From assembly GCA_001695595.3 (NCBI GenBank), contig MBPM02000039.1:1-64000 (forward strand): a stretch of DNA of 64,000 bases, in the 5' to 3' direction. A model generated the notes under the pieces. The model was not told where the DNA came from. It searched no databases and saw only the letters and a list, made by a program, of their open reading frames with translations. The translations under genes and the position numbers were made by a program. The number at the start of each line of letters is the position of its first letter. The first letter of the stretch is position 1. This DNA is from Plasmopara viticola. Taxonomy: Eukaryota > Oomycota > Peronosporomycetes > Peronosporales > Peronosporaceae. This document shows positions 8,958 to 21,829 of the stretch, in pieces.

Positions 8958-11267
8958 TCAAATGTATATTTGCTCGTCTTCCTCCATCTTGTGATGCAGT
9001 CCAACCGACTCCACCGCAAACTCGCCAAATTTTATCTCTTCGCCAGTCTTGCCGATCAAAAAGCGCTTCTTGTAGATAAGATTTGGATAGATCTGCTCCG
9101 TCTGAACTGCTACGAATCTTTCGGCACGTGCGTTGCCTCCACGCGGCGGCGCAAGCCGAGCGCGCTCGTTTGGCAACACGAGGACCAAAGCAGTCAGCAG
9201 CAACAAAACGCCACATCCCGTCCACGTACAGACGTTGCCCAATTTAGTATTTGTCAAAAAGATCCTGACTCGTCGTGTTGTGGTGTCAACAAGCCGTCGT
9301 TGTACAGTCACAGCTTCCACGTCATATGTCTTATCCTCCACTCGAGCATTTTGGAAAATGTATAACAGTGCAGATGCTGCCATCGTCTCCACTATATCGC
9401 CACTAAAATAAAAGCGATTATTATTTATGTATTGAAGGTACGTATCTATTTTCGCCGAGCATGAGTATGGATTGATTTGTGGCCAAGACTCCAAGTGCTC
9501 CAGCGTTGCAAATGGCGCAATGCTTTGTGTGTGGTGAAGTCTAACCTTCGGCTCTAACAGCTGAACAAGCGAGACAGAAAAATTTCGACTACCATATTGC
9601 ATTAGAGTTGGAAGCCACTGCCTCGTAAGTACCAAGTGGCGATCGCTAGTTCCGAGCCGATGAAGCAATACCTGACAACCATCTTTAGAGGAAAAATCAT
9701 AGACACACTCATTGTTCGCGTTCTTCTCTTTAGCAAACTGCCACGACAAACGCCCAAACGATAGCTTCAATGACCGCTTTAGTACAGTTGCCTCAAAATC
9801 GAAGCTATTAACGATCGTGAAACCATATACAAACACCGCATTGGTAGCGTTTCCTGATGCCATTCCCACCTGCTTCCGTAAAGGATTCAACTTAAAATTT
9901 ATCTGAGGCTCCAGCAGCGAACAGCTTGCTTCACCACAAACGACAGAAGCATTGGTCGTGCTATCCAGAGGCACTTCAAGCGTCATAACTTGCAAGTTCA
10001 TAAACGAGCTTAGTGCTCGGGTCTCGAAAGAAGCATGGATAGTGGCATCTTGGGTCAAAGGGAATTCGGAACCACGTAGAGAATTCACGACATCGTCGAA
10101 AAAATCGCTCGTGCTCGATGGAGACAGGTGAAAATTATCGCTAACAGGGGCATGCACACTCCGCAGTATGTAAGGTTTCCCCTGTGTCCAGAGATCGTGA
10201 GCCATTTCCAATGGCATAACCTCACAAAGTTGTGCTTCGTCATCCGCTCCTTCAGCACCAGCATGCGAGATCTCGCACCGCTTTGCCTCCTCACGTGACC
10301 ATCCATTACCAAATTCAATGCTCCACTCTTTCGAAGCAAACCCAAAAACAGCCTTGGAAGCTATAGTCAGTAGCGTATCCTCTGCAAACAACTCACTTTG
10401 TTTAGAGCTACATTGTGACATTCGTACAGGCTGCATAGGCTCTACTTTCCGCTCTAAAGCTGTCTTCAAGATAGTGTCCCCCAATCCTGCCCTTTCTACC
10501 GTCGCTTGCTGTATTAAAATTCTCGTCGTCAGGGTTCGGTTGCTGCTACTAGTTACCGAGTTATCATCCTTTTGATTGGCCTGCACAGCAGAGAGAGAGC
10601 TACCTACTGCCATCATGACAGCTGGGATGAAGACAGTGAGCGCAAACTTTTTCACCTTGCTTTGCTTCTTAGTCGCAGGGTCGTCGCTAGGGTACCATCT
10701 TAAATTATGAAGGTAAACTATAAAGACGGGGAAAATTTCTTCTATGCCAAGTGCGATAATAGACTCGATAAAGCCCATCATAAGACCAATATACGAATTT
10801 ACCAAGTCTGTCTTGGTCTCAGCATCAATCACAGGAACTTTCCTTTCCACAACGAAACCCTCACGCAACCAAGCCGCAATTGCCGACATGACGGCGGCCG
10901 TGATCACCACGAGCACGGCGAACCGCTTCCGTCGAAGAATGATATCAGGTCTTGGCTGCGCTAGCTCCCCATACGCCATTTCGTCGTGTGCGTCACTGTC
11001 ACTTACACTCTCAACACGCAAGCGATCAACATGGTCTGCCCCTAATATCGAAAGTGGGGCTGCGTCTTCGATCGTCTGCAGATCACGGCGGTGCTGAGGT
11101 TGCACTTCGCGGCTGCTCGCCAGTATGGCATGCGGTGACTCGCATTCAAAGGCATCGTCCGTGAACGAGGACATGCGCTCTTGGTCTAAGAATAGCTGCC
11201 GTCGTTCGGCCAAGTACACCTCTTTATTCGCTTCCGCTTGCGCTTTGAGGGACTGCTCAACGTCCAT
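8958..11267 (-). CDS. Multi-pass membrane protein, 769 aa, function unknown
   Basis: Single-exon frame from a true ATG at 11267. The first ~110 residues are acidic and soluble. Hydrophobic segments follow at about 116-134, 158-187 and 208-230. Then comes a ~430-residue region with several Cys and N-x-S/T sites, likely luminal or extracellular. A fourth segment lies at about 680-699 (GVLLLLTALVLVLP), followed by a 70-residue charged tail. There is no cleavable signal peptide. Three helices, one large loop and one C-terminal helix resemble no family I can name. I expect orthologues in other oomycetes, but that is inference. It is the telomere-most intact gene, alone between two repeat blocks, and the unbroken frame argues for purifying selection. 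Confidence 0.85.
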   Translation of the reverse strand: MDVEQSLKAQAEANKEVYLAERRQLFLDQERMSSFTDDAFECESPHAILASSREVQPQHRRDLQTIEDAAPLSILGADHVDRLRVESVSDSDAHDEMAYGELAQPRPDIILRRKRFAVLVVITAAVMSAIAAWLREGFVVERKVPVIDAETKTDLVNSYIGLMMGFIESIIALGIEEIFPVFIVYLHNLRWYPSDDPATKKQSKVKKFALTVFIPAVMMAVGSSLSAVQANQKDDNSVTSSSNRTLTTRILIQQATVERAGLGDTILKTALERKVEPMQPVRMSQCSSKQSELFAEDTLLTIASKAVFGFASKEWSIEFGNGWSREEAKRCEISHAGAEGADDEAQLCEVMPLEMAHDLWTQGKPYILRSVHAPVSDNFHLSPSSTSDFFDDVVNSLRGSEFPLTQDATIHASFETRALSSFMNLQVMTLEVPLDSTTNASVVCGEASCSLLEPQINFKLNPLRKQVGMASGNATNAVFVYGFTIVNSFDFEATVLKRSLKLSFGRLSWQFAKEKNANNECVYDFSSKDGCQVLLHRLGTSDRHLVLTRQWLPTLMQYGSRNFSVSLVQLLEPKVRLHHTQSIAPFATLEHLESWPQINPYSCSAKIDTYLQYINNNRFYFSGDIVETMAASALLYIFQNARVEDKTYDVEAVTVQRRLVDTTTRRVRIFLTNTKLGNVCTWTGCGVLLLLTALVLVLPNERARLAPPRGGNARAERFVAVQTEQIYPNLIYKKRFLIGKTGEEIKFGEFAVESVGLHHKMEEDEQIYI

Positions 11268-14200
11268 TACAGGTCAAGAATAGACCGGACTGGTTTTGTA
11301 TCCAATTGCGTAGGGTATTGTATCTAGAACGCAGGAGTAACGTAACTCGGAGTACATAAATTTAAATGATGCTTACTAATTAATTGTCTATCCTAAATGG
11401 CTAATTTCTTATTTGGAAATTTAAAATGATACTTGGCGTTATCAAAGAAGTGTCACTTTGAGCACTACTACACAGTCAAGCTAGGACACCCTCGCATTGA
11501 GAAATTGGTGGCCACAGATAGTCAATTATGAAATGATCATGACTTGAAAACATTACTACGGTTTGAATTTTCTAAGTTCATGTAATCCTCTCAAATTATC
11601 AGTCATTCGCCCCATTACACCTGGTAGCACTTGATGATACTTCTAGTGAACAAATTGAAGATGGCCATGACTGATGCGTATCCTTCGATAGGTTCAGGTG
11701 TTGCCTCGAGCTCTTCCAACTTACAACGATGAAGTGGGAAACCCTACATCGTTTTTTCTGTGCTGTCAGAAGCCCCTATGGCTTCAAGAGCTCATAGTGC
11801 GTGAGCTTGATGATCTATGTCGCAAGCTCATACCAAGACTAAACAGCTCTATATTCTGTTGCAACATGTGATCGTCTCACTTTGAGCCGATAATCATCAA
11901 AGTACGATGTATGAAATCTCTTAGCACATCGGTAGCAAAAAAATCTTTTTGGCTGTATTGCCTCTTCGACAAGGCGATGAATTGAACATTTTCTCGGATT
12001 ACTGGTTAAATGACGCTTGTGCATATTTTACGCTTGATTATCTTAATCCTCCTCCGAGGACCGCATTGGATTAAGTAAAATTGTGTACACTCGATGCAAC
12101 ACTTTTCCTGTTTTTTACCCACCATGGCCATATTAGACTTGACCAAAATTGAGTGTGCCCGGTACACGGAAGCATAAATTTAAAGTCAAACTGGATATTC
12201 GGCGTGAGAACACGACCGTACACTGTCCAACTTTTATACCTTAAAGCCAATGTTGAGATGTGGCAAAAAAGAAATTGTATTTGCGCTAGGATCGAGTGAA
12301 AACTAGATCGAGCTTGACCTTTCGGCGTGCAATATGTGTGCTACTGCACGATGTGAAAAAGTCCAAATTTCTCCGAGGTTTGAACAGCGTTTGGCGAATC
12401 AGAGTTACGCGACATTGCCTTAGTAAACAGCTTCATTTGAAACCTATCAGCATATCATTGAAAGCACACAAGATACTACAGGCTGTGGTGCGTCGGCAGA
12501 CTTGTTCCATAGGCTGCTCTTCTTTTGAGGCAGAGAAGTTGAAACTCTCTTTTATATAGTTACTCAAAAGAATCGCATAAAAAGAGGTATATGTTACCAT
12601 ATGCCCTAATCTATTCGAGACTAGCCATGTAAGTGGCTCAGTACCCACCATTGTCCTATTTAGTAAGTTTTTGAACATGAATGATCCTCACCCTGTAGCT
12701 GCTATCACTTTCGACATTAAAAGTTGACGAAATTTTGCTACCAGCGTTCAAGAACTTTGCTGATTGAGCTCGCGTACTGGCTCGTAATCTCCCAATATGG
12801 GACGAAGCAATTATGCTATAGGCTTGGTTGTGGTGGTGGACCACCATGTGGCGTTGAGCCAGATCTTCGTCGGTTGAGGGGTGGTTCATTTATTCAGCAT
12901 TACTAAAATATCAGGCAATTTTACCAAACGAAATATATATCGGTGCCGGCAACGACCTTCAGTAGCGTGAGTCGACATATTCTACACCGGTGGTTGCACA
13001 AACTAATCGTCACTTCATTGTCTTTTGCCTTTCACCCCGTACCAATGACTGTACGCTGTTCTGAGACCACAGAATGGTCAAGGATGCTTTTACTTAAGTC
13101 TTGTGCACGTGTAAAAAGATCCGGGAGATATTTTTTCTGCACTTGAAATGATAGCTGCTTGCACTGAATCAACGACTTGTTGGCATCTATAAGCCTGACG
13201 AAGCGGCTGTATTTGCAGCCTTTCCACATCTTTCAAGCAGCTGAAACGCGTCGTGGCGCCTGATCTCTTCAGATAAAGCTTACGCTCACGGCTAAGATGG
13301 CACAGGCTTAAACAGCCTTGACGGTAGCGCCTAATGCGAGGTGTGAGGTAATAAAGAAAGCTTCCCACCTCTTGGGAAGGGGAAGCCTAAATTTTCCCTA
13401 TGAGGCTACGATGTTGAGAGAAGCAGGATTGGTCGTAATTTTTTAAGTTCGCGGTATTTACACTGTCTAATAAAGAAAAAAGGATAGAAGTTTCTACACT
13501 TGCCAATAAAAGAACTAAATTGAAGTGTATTGTGTCTTGATAACACACGAAGGAACGGCTGTAAGCAACGTTTCTTCCGGCAGAAATTGGGCTACTACAT
13601 GGCTTCTCTGAGAGCAAAGAAGGCATAGCTTCTACAAAATGTACCGATTGAGTAAAACAACAGCATCCATCGTCTGACGCCGCCACCTGGGCAAGTCAAG
13701 GTGACTGCGTTCGTCTCGTACTCAGCTATAAATAAAGAATGAGATTGCCTAAATTGCTCTCAAAAAACTCAATGGCCTCTGAAAACTTTTTTCATTGAAA
13801 AAACTTGGATGAGCAGTTTCCCGTCCTATTATTCTTGTTTTGTGGCCCTGCTGACTTAGGCTAATTTGAATAGACTTAAGCGTCGCCGACCAAAGCAACT
13901 CATCCAACTTTAATGCAGAAAGTTAAGAAACACTATGTGTGTCTCTTCCGAAGAGGGTCGGCAAAATGAGCTTTTGTCTCGCCCAAGAGCTTGAAAATGT
14001 CGATGACAGAAGCCGCGTTATTAAAGCTAAGAACGCGCTGGTCACTAGCAGAAGATTGAGGAAAGTTTAAACTCTCGAAATGGGTGTTACTATTACGTAC
14101 CAAAGATGTATAGCCCTCGATAGCTATACCATAAAGCTAGCAGTGGCGGTTTGCTACTTATATATGCAAGTGTACATTAGTATGAGAACTCATTTTGAGT

Positions 14201-17200
14201 CTAGATAGTTTTCAGCGCGTCTTGCACAACTGGCAAACAACCAAAAGTATTGGACTGACGAATTACAAGATAATAGCAGTAACAGGATGAATTATTTTTT
14301 TCACACAATTTCGAATAGATCTATAAGCTCTTTAGACCTGGCTTTAAATTTTTCTTTTTGAAATCACAAAGCACTCTTTAGACTTGACATGAAGAAATTC
14401 CTAGACAAAAAGAGACTAAGAAAACTCAATCTCTAAACTGATTATCAGCGTAAGAGGTGAATGGAGCAACCTCACTCTGCGCAACAGGGCTGAGTGAGTT
14501 ACCCCTTGTTATGTGTATAATACCTTGTACGCACAACATATCGAGCTTTAAGATGAGCGGTTGTTCGCCAAAGAATCTTCTTTTCTGTAATTAAAGATGT
14601 TGTTATCACACACCTGTTCCCGGGCTGCATAATGAGGTATTCAATAGATCCAAGAATAGTCATAAGGCCTCGCCTGATTGCTTAATAGATTATTGTCAGC
14701 ATATAAGAGATGATACTTGGAACAAATAGTACAGCTCGTATGTAGACCATTCTTTGGATGGTCGATACACAGTCGTTCATTGTTTCCTTGTTGAAATATA
14801 TGTCCTTAATTAAAGATCAAAGCAAATTTTTAAAGTATGAAACGTGCTACGTCATTTTGACTTTATGTTCCTGAGTTTTATTGATTGCCGCGTCTCACGA
14901 ACAATGTTGACTCGAACATGTGTGAGGATCAATTAAATTGCAGCCGGTGCTGGCTCCGTTCGAAGCGATGTGGCTGGTGCAAAACATTGCGCTTCTTGAC
15001 TTTTAAATTATGTGGGATGACGACCTTTCCGCATAAAGTCTGGCGGCGTAGCATGGACATCGGACGGTCAGAAAGGTAAAGAGTTCTAGCAGAAGTTGAG
15101 GTCAATATTTAGCAAGCGATTCAAAGCAGCGGTGGTAAAGCAAAACAAATTTTGTAAAATGGTAAGCACCATCCATAGCTGAAGGCTCCTCTTGTACTGC
15201 AACTAGCGAAACCTACCAGTGTACTGTCTTACCTATCTGCCTATATTGAAGATCGCTTTGCGCGTTGCATGCGTTTGTCCCTTGGCTTTGGCTTCGCGGG
15301 TGGTTTTTGGACTTGGTGGGAACGGTAGTTTCCGATTTTTTGTTTGCGCGTGGCCGTGCTTGTTGAGGCTTTGTCGATTCAAATTGCCACTAGACTTTGC
15401 ATTGCGTCCCTTTGATGACTGCCGCTGATTAATGACTTTCGTAATCCGTGAAGTTTGTTTTCAAGTGGCTATTGTTCTTGTCAAATGTGAGCTTCTGACA
15501 AAGATAGTCATAAGAGTTTTGGATTCGATATAAATAATTTAGCTCGCTTGGTCTCCTTTGCTGGTCTTATTGATGAAATATGGATGTTTTCATAGCTATG
15601 TCGTGGCAGAGTAGGCTAGACGGGTGTCTAGTATAACTTCTAACATGAGAAGTCAGTAAATGGCATATAACTTTGTCAATTTGGAGAGGTAATGTCACTT
15701 TTCCAAGTCAGACTCGATTAAAAAAAGCTTGATGTGAGCATCTATAAAGAGCCAAATTATCTTTATAATCGGATTCCCCGTCAATAGATCAAGCTTTATC
15801 TGATGTATGTTCACTTCGGCAACCGTCGCATTTATAAATGATCTCTGCAAGTGACTTTTCGTTGTAAGCAAAGTGCTGTTTGAATCAAATTCGCAAAGTT
15901 GCAGCGCTATCGGTACTCTTGAGCTCCTTGTTTACGTTTAAGAAAATCTTGATCGGTAAAGAGCGCAGCAAGAACAGCTTTAAGCGTCGAAGTGCTAGCT
16001 ACTAAGCGTTTTTTCGGTATTAAAACTTTTCTAGCGCTTGACCGTTAAGTCATCCCGCTTTGTAGCAAACTACGACGAGTAAAGTCACTTAAATCGATTC
16101 TCGAGTGTAAACCCTATGCTGAGACAGGCTGGGTTGGATGACGAGATGCTTACATACGGCTTGTCTTTGAGAGGTCCGTACTGACCGTGGTTTGAGTGGT
16201 CAGTCGCTCGATCCGGGACCGGGAGGTTCCTTACTCAAAATGGATGAGGCAGACGATGATAGGCCACCAAGGTGAAGTCTTCCAACCCGCTACATGGATG
16301 TGTAACAGTTGGGTGGGCTGGACGTTCCACTCGCCATAGACACCTCACAGCGTAATGAAAATCACGGGATCCGGTCATAAAATGGGCCGGATAGCTACTA
16401 GCGTCCCGCGGTAGAGACAGATAAGTCCTTGGCGCGTGGGTTTCGTTTACATTAGTCTATCTGAACGGCGAGTCGGTCGTCGCAGTTGGATGGTCGGCTC
16501 TGATGTGCATCGACTGTGGGTACTGATTTTGGTCTTGCAGTTAGTCACTTGGTCGATCGGTTTGCTGATTCGGTCGGGTGTTTCAGATCTTAATTAGTCC
16601 ATTAAGTCTTGAGAATATTGACGCTTTGTCGTACTTGGTGTTCCATTTTGTGGACCCAAGGAATCACTAAAGAGAAGTACAATCGTATTTCCACGCTGAT
16701 AGTATCAGTCAGTATGGCGTTAGATACATGCTTTTGTGTACCGAGCTCACTTAATTTTTTGTCAAAGTCAAAACTGGCTAGGGTGGTTAACGTACAGCAA
16801 AAAAGGTGTGTCTAGTGTACATATTCTCACTTAATTTTGGTGCGGTCATCGGGAATGCAGTATCAGCACTGCCCCATCCGCCGTTTATCTTCCGCCATTT
16901 GCTTAGTTTCACTTTTAATAAGTCTCATCTTGGTTATACCTTTTTCCACTAAAGTTCGCAGTAGTTTTGAGTACTTGGACAAAAAGGTCACTGTGGTGGT
17001 CACCACAGTTTCCGCTCACTGCTAATGTGCAATGGTCTTTGCAAGAATACTTTATGTACACAAACAATGTATTAACAACATACTATTATCTGTTCTTAAA
17101 AATCGTGCAACGGGGGACAAGCTTATGGGGACCCAAGGCTTTCTGAAGTAAGTTTGGCTCGTCATCAGAAAGTATGACTACTTATACAAGACAAGTTGGA

Positions 17201-19997
17201 TTAATTTGAGACGCTCGCTTGTACCACCGGTGATTTTTGACGTCGACAAGTCACCTCTTATGACCTAATTTCTAGCCTATCAATCGATCTATGTCCATGT
17301 GCTCTACTGTTCGTTAAGCCAAGAAAAACAACAAAAGCACGACAGCCAATGCGATGTTTCAGGCGACGCTTTTGGTTAGTCTTCTTTGATCAGTCGGACT
17401 TGGATCGTCATAGCGACAGAAGTATTATACAAGAGCGCGGCAATTCTCAAGACTTAATCACATCATTGCATTTGGTCGATGCGTAAAATTTTGGCTTCCA
17501 ATACTTTCCAAATTTATATTCTAGCACCAACACTTTAGCCACCTTGACAATCCTAAATAGTCATTAAGGATATTTGTCAAGACCTTCGTGAGATCGGCAA
17601 GTACACGTGTTCATGCCGAAATAATGTTCCGTCTCGGATGGTCTGCTTCTAAGCCTCACATAAGGGCCCCGTGAAAGTGCTCACTTTAAGTTATCCACCC
17701 TCCCGTGACTCAACGTATATACATAGCTCCTTTTTTTTAAAAAAAAAGAAATTTCGCATTCCGGGATACGTTTTCGATATCCACGCTCAATTAGTTTCGA
17801 GTTCTCGCAAGCTGTTTTCGGCGAAAAAAATTAGCATACGCGGACCCCATTTCTATTTAACTTTTCATCTAAAGACAAATGAGCTTAAGTAACCTACCCA
17901 TCGATCGGACCAAATGGTCAGTGCAAATCTGGATGAAAATGTTTTCATACAAAAGTTTATCTTAAGCTAAAATTTCACGGACCAGTACTACATTTTCTTC
18001 CGGTCCCTAAAATTGCTTTGCAAGACAGGCATCTCTAATCATCCGTCTAGAGACCTAAAATTGACTTACTCTGCCGGTCATCACATATTTCTGAACTATG
18101 CTCTCCTCTTTCGCACACTTACAAATTGGGAACTGAGCTAAAATTCTCCGAGTCCTGCAAAACAGTTCAGCAAGCTGTAAGCTGATAGAAAGGATTCAAC
18201 ATGCTCCTGCAAAGTCTTTGGGGTCTACACAGCACAGATTGATGTGACGAAGATCCCGAAATCGGACGGTAAACGCGGTAAGTACTGCCTAGATTGAAAC
18301 ACTCGAGTTAGTCTCTACCACTCATTTCTAATCTAAGACGCAAACACTCCGTAAATTAAGCTCCAACGGAGAGCTTGCGTTTCACTTCTCAAAACAAAAG
18401 CTTTCGTTTCCCGACTAATTTTGCTTCTTATTGTGAGCGCACATTTAATGCAATACTTTGATTAATAACTTATTGAGATGATTAAATCAAGGCGATTTTA
18501 TACGTGCACATTTGCAATTTCAGGCGCTTCTTTTACGGACAGAAACCTCCAACCGGCGCTTATTGGGTCGGCTTCGCAAAAGTCTTAATTAGTGTTCGTT
18601 GTAACACACTTAAATTCATTATACACGATCTGTACGAAAAAGCTTCTTGGGGACATCTTCATGAATCAATGGCCAGTACCTTCACTCTTACAGATTCTGC
18701 GCTGAAAGCCGTCAATGTGTTCTACACTATGTGTGCTCTTTGTTGAGTCATTTTTTTATTTTTGCAAGCTCATCTACGTTAATTCGGGTTAGTATCAATT
18801 AAAGTAATGTCTTTGCTGGATATAATACTTTTTTTTTCAAGGTATATCGATCTAGGCTCTATATTTTTGTTACGGCTAAGCTTGCCAAGCCTGGCGAATG
18901 TTGTGACCATTATAAACTACAACGATACTTTCCACTTTGATTGTTTCGTGCACAACTATATACGAAAAGGCGGTTCGGTATAATGCGGAAAACTAGGGTT
19001 ATTTAATTAGAATCTCTTCATTGTGTAGTACATCGACCCTGGGGCTCGGGTGGAAAATCGCTTAGCCTTGGATTGGAAAATAGGTGACACGATATCCTTA
19101 TAATTGAAAATAAAGATGTCACAGATAGATTACTTCCGTGGATGATTAACCCCTTCCAGAGGTGTGTCTGCTCTGCCAACCCGCACTAAATGGAAATTTG
19201 TGAAAATCGGTCGAGCTGAATCAGAAATTGATAGCTGAAAGACCCGGTCCTAATCTTAAGGTTAAAAAGTACTAGCATCAAGCGCTTTGGAAGGCGTTGT
19301 GCTAGCGTGTGAGTTAAGGCATCGTAAACTACTGTGTATTCAACTAGCCTTAAATTATTTGGAACTTGTATGAGCTATGGCAAAGCTCCTCATCCATTCA
19401 CCAAGTAGTTATAGCTAAGGCCCAGCCAATGTGTCGATTATTGTTCAAGTGCAGCTTTGGCGCTCGGCTTTAGTATTAGCTTATTCTGTAATGTGCTATT
19501 CCCGAGGGTGCCAATGAGCTACGTGTCTATCTTTTTCTGCACCAGCGGATGATCCTCCACCTTTCCAGCTTACATTTGTTTTCCGAAAAACTTCGTCGGT
19601 GCAGGTCCTGCCATACTTATTGGCTTAGCTAGAAATAAGTGTCGCTACTTCGTCAATTTTTTATCAGCATTGCCAGACTACCACCTCAGCATAGTTTCTA
19701 GCCAGCATTAGAAAAAAAGAATGCGAATGACAACTTGCAGAGGCCTTACCAAAGACCAGTATTGTTAAGAAGATTCGAATTAAAACCGTGTAACGCAGAT
19801 AAAGTATTGATTTAAAATCAATGCTTTACGAGAAGCAAGAATCTCTATCAATCAACGAGCATATGAGCAGAAAAAGTCTGCCAACTCATACATGGTATTG
19901 ACTGCATGCATTGACGCTGGTGGATATACTGTTTCCTTGCTTTTAAATTTGCATGGCTACAATTAAAGGCTAGCGAGCACGATTGACTTCTGGTACT
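11268..19997. other. Gene-free stretch of 8.7 kb
   Basis: No frame above about 100 codons and none with a recognisable domain. Short minus-strand frames at 12433-13368 (for example a Lys/Arg-rich one at 13090-13368) could be eroded coding DNA but match nothing I know. A distinctly GC-richer block lies at about 16,060-16,600. The rest is AT-rich and looks like very old, unrecognisable repeat DNA. Confidence 0.55.
16060..16600. other. GC-rich block with a small hairpin
   Basis: This block stands out from its AT-rich surroundings. It contains a 6-bp inverted repeat, ATCCGG (16369-16374) and CCGGAT (16387-16392), and GGGACCGGGAGG-like runs. No frame is open over more than a few dozen codons. It may be the untranslated part of an old element, but nothing identifies which. 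Confidence 0.3.
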
Positions 19998-20795
19998 GCT
20001 ATCATCAACGCCGCAAACGACTTGCAAACGTGAATGGTCTTATTTCTTGCAAACGCGACTCACTTATCTGAGTCTTAAAGCTCGGATCGTCTTACAAGTG
20101 GTGTTGCTGGCAATTTTGGTGCATTTGTATTGCTATATAGCAAATTTGTCTGCGTGGCGTCCAATTTCTCGGCGAAGATTGCTTCTGGAGTTTGAGCATG
20201 CGGGGCCTCCCCTAACAAATGCTTTGGTGTGTTTGAGCGCAACAAAAGTAGTAACAGCGACAAAAAGCGCACGTAAAGACGTCTCGATTTGATGCGCTTT
20301 ACACATTTATGAACGACCATCTAAGACCAATTCGGGAGATGGCTACAAATGTTGCTCTTGGCATACATTCATGCGACATCACATAGGTGTATTTTTGGTG
20401 AAAATTGGATTTATGTTTAAGCCCTTAAGGCAGCGCCGTATGATGTCGGCTACATTCGGTCAATTAAAAATTAGTAATAATTAATGGCGGAAGATCGCTT
20501 ACACGCCGAGTCTTGGTGCCAGGACTCTAATAGATGTAGTTGCATCTACAGTACGCAGTCTCGATGATCATTACACCAAAACTTTATTTACAACCTTGAC
20601 TTTCTATTAAAATGTTTGCATTGCAATATTTTTTTCGATACTAGCTTGCGTTCTTTTTTTAACGTTATCAATACCTGTCCCTGAAATCTCGCGTGCGTAA
20701 GAATCTTTCGCGCTCTGGTTGCAATTTTCTGCAATCTACTTCTTTGCACGTATAGGTAGCAATAATGGTTGCTGCGTCTAAAAATTAACAAAAAA
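19998..20795 (+). repeat. Dispersed ~0.8-kb repeat, copy A
   Basis: Co-linear with 51095-51905 over about 800 bp at roughly 75% identity by eye. Shared blocks include ACTTGCAAA, TTTCTCGGCGAA, AAAGACGT-TTCGA-TTGATG, TTGGTGAAAATTGGATT and GATGTAGTTGC. Both copies have the same orientation and sit near gypsy relics, but they match neither LTR family in the window. On the minus strand both copies can be read as a hydrophobic leader followed by KAF[LV]R and FAEKL-x-ATxTNLL, with stops or shifts. Confidence 0.75.
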
Positions 20796-21115
20796 ACTCC
20801 ATTTCATTTTACGTCATACGGTCGATCGAAAAAGCGATTTGAATTTCAAGTATAGTTATTAGATAAACAACATCGCAGCTAATGAGGCAAGAAAATCGGT
20901 TGTCGGTCAACCAGATAGTCATGAAAGCTATGCTCAACAACTTCAGACAATTAAATTTCGATCCTAGGCGATAGGTTTTTAGCGACCCCCCTTTCTTTTG
21001 CCGATTCTAGCCAATTTTAATATGATCTTTTCAATCGCCAGTACATACGTTGTTTGTGTCAATTGTTGTTCTAAACAGATGCAAAAGAAGTACTCAGAAA
21101 TCGCTTTGCTGAAGT

Positions 21116-21600
21116 TTGGACCGTTGGTTCGGTCTTTTTTGTATTCGTTGTAATGACTATCAAGAACCGACTCACAATCATGAGAGAATTGTCACCGTCT
21201 TCATTGATAAAGGATGCATTCTTGACATTGTATCCGATGACTCAATGAAACGAATTGAGCTCGAAGTGACCAAGGGTGTGATGATACAAGTTGACTTTGG
21301 TTGCAACTAGGACCCCCGACAAACTGTGCACATAAGTTTGCAGTTACCTGGTCTTTATTAAGCATCGGCAATATTCCAAGCCATGCCTGTTCCTGAGAAC
21401 AAGGATGTTATCGTCGGCATGATGTAGCTTCGTGAGCAAAACTTAGATGTCGACTGGACTACAGGGAGCATGATTTTTCGCGTCAACAGGGAGGACTTGC
21501 GGCGATTCGAAAATCCGCAGCATCAAAGCCTAGCCGAATGGACTGCTGAACATAATAAGGCTTGCATAAATCAGGACCGCAAGATTTTCGATTTCTTTTA
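21116..21600 (+). pseudogene. Retropepsin remnant of element 2
   Basis: The frame at 21181-21310 reads VFIDKGCILDIVSDDSMKRI. This aligns with gypsy proteases of the FIDSGCTLDIVS type, with Asp kept but the D-S-G turn changed to D-K-G. After a stop it continues with VIVGM, LREQNLDVDWTTGSMIF, the usual segment linking protease to RT. Confidence 0.75.
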
Positions 21601-21829
21601 AAATTGAGGCCGCCACGGTCTTCGAGGAAAGACGCCGTTAATTTTTTCTCACCAGTATTTTTTGAATGTTACGTCTTTGAAGCTATCTTCGTCGTCAATT
21701 CACACTATTTGAAGAAGCTGAGGGCTTAAGAAATCAAGGGCGGGTATCGCTCAAACTTGTCCGATGTATAAAACCTTTTGCACTGGGCTTCCTAGCAAGA
21801 CAGCTCCAGTCGAATAAAATTGAGCTCGA

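Noticed and set aside
12433..13368. Run of medium minus-strand frames that could be one eroded gene
   Set aside because: No domain could be recognised and frames do not join into a convincing protein.
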